A stretch of 13,116 bases of DNA from Thermococcales archaeon 44_46 (GTDB taxonomy: Archaea; Methanobacteriota_B; Thermococci; Thermococcales; Thermococcaceae): NCBI GenBank assembly GCA_001507935.1, contig LGET01000027.1, positions 1-13,116 on the forward strand. Reading direction: 5' to 3'. The position numbers were made by a program, and so were the translations under genes. The notes under the pieces were generated by a model. That model was not told the origin of the DNA. It ran no database searches and saw only the letters and a list, made by a program, of their open reading frames with translations. Positions 6,981-13,116 of this stretch are shown in pieces; the first letter of the stretch is position 1, and the number at the start of each line of letters is the position of its first letter.

Positions 6981-8354
6981 TTAGCCTTTTAAGGCTTTTT
7001 CCAGCAGCTCCAGTCCTATGTTGAGGTATTCTTTTGCTTTTTCTTCGCTTCTTGCTTCTGCAAAGATTCTTATTATCGGCTCTGTTCCGCTTGCTCTTAC
7101 GAGCACCCATCCGTCTTCAAAAAGAACTTTTGTCCCATCGGTTGTGTCGACTTTTAGCCCTTCTTTCTCTGCGATCTCCGCTACCCTTGCCACTATAGCC
7201 TTTCTGTCCCCTTCTATGTGCCTCTTGGTCTTTACCTGATAGAACTTTGGAAGCTCGTTTATAAGCTCGCTGAACTTTTTACCGCTTTTTGCAAAGATTT
7301 CAACTATTTTTGCAGCGGTCATAGCTCCGTCTCTGCCCAAAACGTGGTCTGGGAAGATAACTCCCCCGTTTTCTTCTCCGCCTACAAGTCCATTGTGCTC
7401 AAGCAGTGCCCTCGAAACTATCAGATCCCCAACTTTTGTCTTCAGGACTTTTCCTCCGTAGGTTTTGGCGAGCTCGTCTATTATGTGGGATGTTGCTATG
7501 GTCGTTACAACTAGGCCTCCTTTATTCTCTTCGAGCATTGCTTTCACGACGAGTGCGAAGGTTTTGTCTCCTTGAACAAAGTTTCCGTTCTCGTCTATGA
7601 AGACTGAGCGGTCTGCATCGCCATCTTGGGCTATTCCAAAGTCCGCTCCAAGTGCTTTCACGATCTTCATAAATCCTTGGAGATTCTCTTCATTTGGTTC
7701 TGGATTCCTTGCCGGGAAGTGTCCATCTGGGTGGGCGTTTACGCTAACAACTTTACAGCCGAGTTCTCTCAGAAGGTAGGGAAGCACTAGCGAGCCGGCA
7801 CCATTCGAAGTATCCACCACGACAAAGGGTCTTCTCTTTCTTATTGCCTCCACATCCACCTTTGCCTTTATTGCGTCTATGTAGGGCCTTATTATGTCCC
7901 TCTCAACCAGCTGACCTATCTCGTCCCACTTAGCTCTGTAAAAGTCTTCTTTGAAGAATAACTCCTCTACAATTGCTTCTCTTTCTTTTTTAAGGCCTAG
8001 ACCATTTGGCTCGAGGAGTTTTATCCCATTATATTCAGGTGGATTGTGGCTTGCAGTTATTACAGCCCCTCCATCGACTTTGAAGTACTTGCATGCAAAC
8101 TGAATCGCTGGTGTCGGTGCTATGCCAACATCTATGACGTTAACTCCAACGCTTAGAAGACCGCTTATCAGGGCATTTTTGAGCATCTCGCCGCTAACTC
8201 TGGTATCCCTTCCCACTACGACCCATAGCTCCTTGCCGGGCTGTTCCCTTTTTAGGAGCGTTCCAAATGCCATCCCCATTTTGAGTGCAAATTCTGGGGT
8301 TATCTTTTCATTTGCAATCCCTCTAACTCCAAACGTTCCGAATATCTTGCCCAT
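6981..8354 (-). CDS. Phosphomannomutase/phosphoglucomutase
   Basis: A 457-residue alpha-D-phosphohexomutase converting mannose 6-phosphate to mannose 1-phosphate (often also the glucose pair). Four conserved elements are present. The phosphoserine loop is TASHNPPEYNG with Ser102, the magnesium loop is DGDADR (244-249), the sugar-recognition loop is GEENGG (326-331), and the phosphate-binding loop is RASGTEPIIR (420-429). GEENGG differs from the bacterial GEESGH-type loop; related archaeal enzymes are reported to act on both mannose and glucose phosphates. The frame opens at TTG 8372, but ATG 8354 is chosen because GAGGTGA (8360-8366) lies 5 bases upstream and the protein then starts MGKIFGTFGVRG like its relatives. 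It follows the membrane-protein gene by 10 bases, with the ribosome site overlapping that gene's stop. It is the last gene of the operon and supplies mannose 1-phosphate for GDP-mannose. Confidence 0.9.
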   Translation of the reverse strand: MGKIFGTFGVRGIANEKITPEFALKMGMAFGTLLKREQPGKELWVVVGRDTRVSGEMLKNALISGLLSVGVNVIDVGIAPTPAIQFACKYFKVDGGAVITASHNPPEYNGIKLLEPNGLGLKKEREAIVEELFFKEDFYRAKWDEIGQLVERDIIRPYIDAIKAKVDVEAIRKRRPFVVVDTSNGAGSLVLPYLLRELGCKVVSVNAHPDGHFPARNPEPNEENLQGFMKIVKALGADFGIAQDGDADRSVFIDENGNFVQGDKTFALVVKAMLEENKGGLVVTTIATSHIIDELAKTYGGKVLKTKVGDLIVSRALLEHNGLVGGEENGGVIFPDHVLGRDGAMTAAKIVEIFAKSGKKFSELINELPKFYQVKTKRHIEGDRKAIVARVAEIAEKEGLKVDTTDGTKVLFEDGWVLVRASGTEPIIRIFAEARSEEKAKEYLNIGLELLEKALKG

Positions 8355-8364
8355 CACCATCACC

Positions 8365-8757
8365 TCACGCAAGTGCTTTTATAAGCTCAAGGATGATTGC
8401 TATGAAGGAATAGAATGCATAGGTAAAGACTGCAACCTGAATTAGTGCAACTCCTCCCTTTAGTGCCTTCATGTTTTCAGGTAGGAGGGGTATAGGGATT
8501 CCAATTAACACTGTACCAAAGAGGAGTATTATAACCCTATACAATGCGTCGAAGTCTATCGGGAGTTTCATCTCTGGGTAGGTTATCTCTACATTAACCC
8601 CTTGAATGGGGACGGTGATCTTAGCATTCCCAAGTCCCTTTAGAGTGAAGTAGCTTATCACAAGTACGAAGAGTATAGTGCCGAGTAGGCTAATTGAAAG
8701 GGAGGAGAGCGTTTCGCTGAGTCTTTCCCATCTGTCTTTGCAGCTTTCTTTCCCCAT
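8365..8757 (-). CDS. Uncharacterised three-helix membrane protein of the mannosylglycerate operon
   Basis: I do not recognise the family of this 130-residue protein. It has a charged N-terminus (1-18), a hydrophobic helix at about 19-39, a polar segment at about 41-70 (alternating residues such as ITVPIQGVNVEI suggest beta strands), then helices at about 72-92 and 102-125 joined by PENMKALKGG. The positive-inside rule suggests the N-terminus inside and the 41-70 segment outside. It starts 2 bases after the guanylyltransferase stop, with GGGAGAG (8766-8772) inside the upstream gene's last codons, and ends 10 bases before the mutase start, so it is clearly part of the operon. I recall that the P. 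horikoshii cluster also has a gene number between the corresponding enzymes, so it may be conserved. A role linked to mannosylglycerate or osmotic/heat stress is inference from context only. Confidence 0.75.
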   Translation of the reverse strand: MGKESCKDRWERLSETLSSLSISLLGTILFVLVISYFTLKGLGNAKITVPIQGVNVEITYPEMKLPIDFDALYRVIILLFGTVLIGIPIPLLPENMKALKGGVALIQVAVFTYAFYSFIAIILELIKALA

Positions 8758-8759
8758 TT

Positions 8760-10142
8760 TTAGTCTCTCCCGAAGTCATCCTGGAACCTTTCAATGTCAT
8801 CTTCCCCTAGATATTCCCCGATCTGAGTCTCTATGACCTCAAGGATCACTTTTCCCGGATTTTCGAGCCTGTGGACAACCCCTGCGGGAATGAATGTGCT
8901 CTCTCCCGGCCTTAGGAGGAGCTCTTTATCGCCGACCTTTACTTTCGCAGTTCCTCTAACAACAACCCAGTGTTCTGAACGGTGATAGTGCCTTTGGAGG
9001 GATAATCTTTTGCCGGGCAGGACGGTTAGGCGCTTTATTTTGTATCTCTCCCCTTCTTCAAGAACTGTATAGGCTCCCCAGGGTCTGTAGGCAGTTCTGT
9101 GGACTATGGATCTCTCATCTCCTTTTTCTACCAGCTTTTTGTAGACCTCTTTGACTTTCTGGGTTTCTCCTTTCTTAGCTACGAGCAGGGCATCCCCGGT
9201 GTCTATTATCACTAGGTCTTCCACTCCCACAGTTGCGGTTAGCCTTTCTGTTATTATCAGATTGTCTTTTGAATCTACGTTTATATAATCGCCTTTAAAC
9301 CCTCTTATGCTTACGGCATTACCATGTTCATCTTTCTCAAAGGCTTCGTATAGTGCATCAAAGCTTCCCAGGTCATTCCAGTAAGTGTTTAAAGGCACTA
9401 CGGCTGCTTTGTTGGTCTTTTCCATGATGCCGTAATCTACGGAAATCTCTGGGACTTTCTCGTATGCTTCTTCAATGCTCTTTGCATCTTCGAAGGCATT
9501 GTACACTTCTGGCGCGAGATTCTTCACTTCTTCGATGAATAGAGAGCTATCAAAAAGGAACATACCGCTGTTCCAGTAGTAGCCTTCTTCGACATAGCGT
9601 TTTGCGGTTTCGTAGTCTGGTTTTTCTTTGAACTCCGCTACTCTGTATCCTCCTTCGAGTTTTTCTCCGGGTTTTATATAGCCGTAGCCGGTGTGAGGCC
9701 TCGTTGGTTTAATACCAAAGGTAATGAAATATTTGTCTGCAAGTTTTTCAGCGTTTTCAAATGCCTTTATGTAGTCGTCATTAACTCTTATCAGGTGGTC
9801 TGAGGGCAGAACAGCGACTTTTGATTTTCCGTAGTTCTCTTCTATGGCCTTCATTCCCCAGAAAATCGCGGGTAAGGTGTTCTTTCCAACGGGCTCGAGG
9901 AGAATGTTTTCTTCTGGTACCTCTATGCCGAGCTCCCTCAGATCGTCCATAACTCTGAACTTATACTCCCTGTTTGTAACGATGAATATTTCCTTGGGTT
10001 TTGAGAATTTTAATGCCCTTTCAACGGTCTTTTGGAAAAGAGAAGTGCTGTCAAAAATTCTTATAAACTGCTTTGGCATGAGTTCCCTGCTTAATGGCCA
10101 CAATCTAGTTCCTTTTCCTCCGGCAAGGATGAGTGTTTTCAT
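8760..10142 (-). CDS. manC: Bifunctional mannose-6-phosphate isomerase / mannose-1-phosphate guanylyltransferase
   Basis: A 460-residue two-domain enzyme. Residues about 1-340 are the nucleotidyltransferase, with the signature GGKGTRLWPLSRELMPKQF (8-26) that binds GTP and mannose 1-phosphate, EPVGKNTLPA (83-92) and FKEKPD (171-176). Residues about 350-460 are a cupin isomerase domain: RPWG (353-356), LSLQRHYHRSEHW (380-392) with metal ligands around His385, His387, Glu390 and His391, GTAKV (397-401), IPAGVVHRL with His424, and the ending YLGEDDIERFQDDFGR. It can thus supply mannose 6-phosphate from fructose 6-phosphate and GDP-mannose from mannose 1-phosphate; the mutase step between them is encoded further down the operon. 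Its ATG overlaps the phosphatase stop by 4 bases, with GGAGGTGA (10147-10154) 4 bases upstream. Length and domain order match the bacterial and archaeal type II enzymes. Confidence 0.93.
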   Translation of the reverse strand: MKTLILAGGKGTRLWPLSRELMPKQFIRIFDSTSLFQKTVERALKFSKPKEIFIVTNREYKFRVMDDLRELGIEVPEENILLEPVGKNTLPAIFWGMKAIEENYGKSKVAVLPSDHLIRVNDDYIKAFENAEKLADKYFITFGIKPTRPHTGYGYIKPGEKLEGGYRVAEFKEKPDYETAKRYVEEGYYWNSGMFLFDSSLFIEEVKNLAPEVYNAFEDAKSIEEAYEKVPEISVDYGIMEKTNKAAVVPLNTYWNDLGSFDALYEAFEKDEHGNAVSIRGFKGDYINVDSKDNLIITERLTATVGVEDLVIIDTGDALLVAKKGETQKVKEVYKKLVEKGDERSIVHRTAYRPWGAYTVLEEGERYKIKRLTVLPGKRLSLQRHYHRSEHWVVVRGTAKVKVGDKELLLRPGESTFIPAGVVHRLENPGKVILEVIETQIGEYLGEDDIERFQDDFGRD

Positions 10143-10870
10143 CCTATCACCTCCATAAGCTCTTTTATTGTCTTTATCTTCTTAGCTCTTTTGTGTGGAA
10201 TATTTATGGCAAAGGGATGGTCAACAACTTCAAGCATCGGGATATCGTTTTCTCCATCCCCCACGGCGTAGCTTTCTACTTTTTCAATTCTGGAGTACAA
10301 GTCTATTAGAATTCTTGCCGCCTTTCCCTTATTGGTATCTCCGGTAACGGTGTAGAACCTGCTCCCTCTTGTGATCTTAAGCCCTCTCTGCTCTATCTCT
10401 TTTTGGAATCCCTCTTTTGCCCATTTGAAAATCGTCTCTGAGTATTCTCTTCTCACAGCGAGTTCTGCAAGCTCCTTTGGGAGACCAGTAAATTCGATAA
10501 TCTCTTCGATGGTTGAGTTTCCGTAATATTTTAGCCCAAAGCGGTCACTTATCTCATCTAAAGCTTTTCTCACGGTCTCATACCCTGTGCCGAGTTCAAT
10601 GATGTAATAACTTTCATCCTCTCTGCTGTAGGGAAATTCAAAGGGAAAGTATCCCTTTGGGATGTAAATTGCACTCCCATTCTCAACTATGAAGGGGTCC
10701 GGGACTTTGAGAGCTTTTCGGTAATACTCCTGCTCTGCCTTTGTTTTTGAAGAGTTAAAGACTATCTTGAACCCCTTTTCATTCAGGAAGTCCACTATCT
10801 CCTTTGCAGGCTCTGGAGAGTAGTCTTCTCCAATGAGGGTTTTGTCCAAGTCCAGGAAGATTACCCTCAT
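10139..10870 (-). CDS. mpgP: Mannosyl-3-phosphoglycerate phosphatase
   Basis: A 243-residue HAD-superfamily phosphatase with a Cof/IIB-type cap, removing phosphate from mannosyl-3-phosphoglycerate to give mannosylglycerate. Motif I is FLDLDKTL with nucleophile Asp7 and Asp9, motif II is NSSKT (39-43), the motif III lysine lies in GDTNKGKA (177-184), and motif IV is [11 protein letters not shown] (203-213). The cap occupies about 85-165. The assignment to this substrate, rather than to a sucrose- or glucosylglycerate-phosphatase relative, rests on its position directly after the synthase gene and on a length typical of the family. Start and upstream stop share ATGA, and GAGGTT (10877-10882) 6 bases before the ATG is only a moderate ribosome site, so translational coupling to the synthase is likely. 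Confidence 0.92.
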   Translation of the reverse strand: MRVIFLDLDKTLIGEDYSPEPAKEIVDFLNEKGFKIVFNSSKTKAEQEYYRKALKVPDPFIVENGSAIYIPKGYFPFEFPYSREDESYYIIELGTGYETVRKALDEISDRFGLKYYGNSTIEEIIEFTGLPKELAELAVRREYSETIFKWAKEGFQKEIEQRGLKITRGSRFYTVTGDTNKGKAARILIDLYSRIEKVESYAVGDGENDIPMLEVVDHPFAINIPHKRAKKIKTIKELMEVIG

Positions 10871-12051
10871 AAGTCGAACCTCAGGAGGGTTTCTTGGTTT
10901 GACTCAAGTACGTTCATCCACTTTTTGGGGTCTATGTCTTTTATCGGTCTCATGATCCTTGGTTTTGGTGGTTCTTCGGTTTCTGTTATTATTCCGTGCA
11001 TTCTGAGGTCCTCTAAAATCTGCCTCTTCAACCGTTCTGATGCGAGTTTTGAGTGGTATATTGTGGGTAACGACAGCAGCACCATCTCCTTTACATGTTC
11101 TTGTCCCTTATCCTCGTGGAAGTGGGGGTTTAGCGTTTCTATCTGGAATATTTCTATTCCTTGGTCAAAAACATCTTGGAACTCTTCTACGTTTTCCCAG
11201 CTGCCGAAGCGCTCAAGAAGGTACACTATTTCATAGGGCTCTATTGAATAGCCCGTTGAAAACGGCATGATTTCCGCAAGCTTCATTGTCATTGCGTGCT
11301 CTCCCGCATTGCCTGTTGCCATTATCGTGGTTTCAAATGTGGTCTTCTCACTTATCAGCTGGTTCAGATAGCGGTTGGTTATCTCACTTACCCTTCCCCA
11401 TTTTCTGAAGTAAAGGGTTCCTCTGCTGACTTTGGGCTTGTGCCTCCAGTGTAGCCTTACCATTGCGTATTCACTCTCACTCATCAGGAAGCCAGCAGCA
11501 TAGTCCTTGACGTATTCATTTACAGCTCCGGGGATGTAGTTGTCAGCATCGATGAATCCTACGTATTTGGCTCCTATTGCCCTAGCAAGCATAATTCCTA
11601 TGAGCATGCCCTCTCCTTTTCCGCTTCTCACGAGTCCGTTTTCGTCTAAGATGTCTTCATATCCAGTCTCTCTGAACGCCTCCGCTAGTCCGGGGTCTCT
11701 TTGGTGGATCATAATAACCTTCGAGTGCGTTAGGTTGCAGAAGTGTTTTACCAGATCTACTTCCTGCCTATATCTGTTGGGGCCCTCTCTCTTGCTGTTG
11801 GAGACTATTATGATTGGCGATTTGTGGGGGATTGCCTTGAGAACTCCATCAACTAAGTGTAGCTTTTCGTTTTTCATCGGCACAATTATTGCCATTTCTC
11901 CAATGGTTCTGTAGATATCTTCCCTCGGGATATTTTGAACAGTGAACATGGGAACATCTTCAGTCTCTGTGTCCATCTTGATGACTTTTTGCAGTTCGTA
12001 AATCTTCACAGCTCCAAAAATCTCTTTATAAACCGGGGCTTCTAAAAGCAT
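10867..12051 (-). CDS. mpgS: Mannosyl-3-phosphoglycerate synthase (GT55)
   Basis: A 394-residue GT-A fold glycosyltransferase of family GT55 that joins GDP-mannose and 3-phosphoglycerate to make mannosyl-3-phosphoglycerate. Visible features are the nucleotide-binding start [13 protein letters not shown] (50-62), the metal-binding DAD (168-170) in [16 protein letters not shown] (142-149), and the later metal-site region NPHFHEDKG with His309. Length matches the Pyrococcus/Thermococcus enzymes. The start ATG has GGAGGTGG (12056-12063) 4 bases upstream, the best ribosome site of the operon. It is the first gene after a strong TATA box and commits carbon to the compatible solute mannosylglycerate, which members of this order accumulate under salt or heat stress. 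No signal peptide or membrane segment is seen, so the enzyme is cytoplasmic. Confidence 0.95.
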   Translation of the reverse strand: MLLEAPVYKEIFGAVKIYELQKVIKMDTETEDVPMFTVQNIPREDIYRTIGEMAIIVPMKNEKLHLVDGVLKAIPHKSPIIIVSNSKREGPNRYRQEVDLVKHFCNLTHSKVIMIHQRDPGLAEAFRETGYEDILDENGLVRSGKGEGMLIGIMLARAIGAKYVGFIDADNYIPGAVNEYVKDYAAGFLMSESEYAMVRLHWRHKPKVSRGTLYFRKWGRVSEITNRYLNQLISEKTTFETTIMATGNAGEHAMTMKLAEIMPFSTGYSIEPYEIVYLLERFGSWENVEEFQDVFDQGIEIFQIETLNPHFHEDKGQEHVKEMVLLSLPTIYHSKLASERLKRQILEDLRMHGIITETEEPPKPRIMRPIKDIDPKKWMNVLESNQETLLRFDL

Positions 12052-12079
12052 ATTACCACCTCCTAAGTGATTAGAGCGA

Positions 12080-12102
12080 GCAGAATACTAAAAACACTCT
12101 GC
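12080..12102 (-). promoter_or_regulatory. Possible 5'-terminal hairpin in the mpgS leader
   Basis: On the minus strand, GCAGAGTGTT and AGTATTCTGC flank TTT. As RNA they can form up to ten pairs, three of them G-U, with a three-base loop. The expected transcript start (about 12104-12108) lies only a few bases upstream, so the hairpin would sit at the extreme 5' end of the operon mRNA, about 28 bases before the mpgS start codon. The weak upper stem means it could be chance. Confidence 0.35.
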
Positions 12103-12126
12103 CAGATACTTTTTTATTTTTTCTCA

Positions 12127-12138
12127 TATATAAATTTT
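12127..12138 (-). promoter_or_regulatory. Strong BRE/TATA promoter of the mannosylglycerate operon
   Basis: The minus strand reads AAAATTTATATA (12127-12138), a near-ideal Thermococcales BRE plus TATA box. Transcription should begin around 12104-12108, giving a leader of about 55 bases containing the hairpin at 12080-12102 and the GGAGGTGG ribosome site. It lies within the 112-base gap after the glucokinase gene, just downstream of a T-rich stretch, so the operon has its own promoter rather than relying on read-through. Confidence 0.75.
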
Positions 12139-12140
12139 GT

Positions 12141-12160
12141 CCAAAATTAAAAAATAAAGG
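12141..12160 (-). terminator. T-rich terminator after the ADP-glucokinase gene
   Basis: Three bases after the glucokinase stop codon, the minus strand carries CCTTTATTTTTTAATTTTGG, with runs of three, six and four T. This fits an archaeal U-tract terminator. It lies immediately upstream of the mpgS TATA box. Confidence 0.5.
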
Positions 12161-12163
12161 AGA

Positions 12164-13116
<953 letters not shown>

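Noticed and set aside
8355..8372. TTG start at 8372 and ATG at 8358-8360 for the phosphohexomutase
   Set aside because: The GAGGTGA ribosome site (8360-8366) overlaps these codons, so only ATG 8352-8354 is correctly spaced; it also gives the usual N-terminus.
10140..10154. TATCAC resembling half of the Thermococcales glycolytic motif (TATCAC-N5-GTGATA)
   Set aside because: The second half-site is absent and the bases are explained by the ribosome site and start of the guanylyltransferase gene.

Overview
This window looks like a chromosomal segment from a hyperthermophilic archaeon of the order Thermococcales, most likely a Thermococcus close to T. litoralis. It encodes an ADP-dependent glucokinase, a mannosylglycerate-synthesis operon, a TrmB-family sugar regulator and an archaeal-type ClC protein. 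Promoters have BRE/TATA architecture, Shine-Dalgarno sites are of the GGAGGTGA/GGTG type, and genes are packed with ATGA overlaps. The glucokinase fragment closely resembles the T. litoralis enzyme as I remember it; no database search was possible.

Region 1 (1-4265) is a disaccharide-utilisation module. A lipoprotein gene runs off the left edge on the minus strand; only its signal peptide and lipobox are visible, and it is probably a sugar-binding protein. Facing away from it are a TrmB-like regulator, a beta-phosphoglucomutase-type HAD enzyme and a GH65 disaccharide phosphorylase, joined by 4-bp and 11-bp overlaps. The implied pathway is: imported alpha-glucobiose + Pi -> beta-glucose 1-phosphate + glucose, then beta-glucose 1-phosphate -> glucose 6-phosphate. 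TACT/AGTA inverted-repeat elements between the divergent promoters are a candidate operator. The sugar could be kojibiose, trehalose, maltose or nigerose, and sequence inspection does not decide between them.

Region 2 (4266-6930) holds an agmatinase-family ureohydrolase (probably polyamine synthesis) that converges on a ClC chloride channel/transporter gene with a C-terminal CBS pair. The last part of the ClC frame appears to be shifted by one missing base: restoring one G near 5235 gives a normal CBS ending and a stop directly abutting the agmatinase stop.

Region 3 (6961-12163) is a minus-strand operon for the compatible solute mannosylglycerate. In transcription order it holds mannosyl-3-phosphoglycerate synthase, its phosphatase, a bifunctional mannose-6-phosphate isomerase/mannose-1-phosphate guanylyltransferase, an uncharacterised 130-residue membrane protein, and a phosphomannomutase/phosphoglucomutase. 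Together the enzymes cover fructose 6-phosphate -> mannose 6-phosphate -> mannose 1-phosphate -> GDP-mannose -> mannosyl-3-phosphoglycerate -> mannosylglycerate. The operon has a strong TATA box, and a hairpin could form at the start of its leader.

Region 4 (12164-13116) is the 3' two-thirds of the ADP-dependent glucokinase gene, which runs off the right edge. This enzyme could phosphorylate the glucose released in Region 1, so much of the window centres on hexose-phosphate metabolism. No tRNA, rRNA, CRISPR array or insertion sequence was recognised, and no gene-free gap exceeds 300 bases; the largest is the 154-base divergent promoter region at 107-260.
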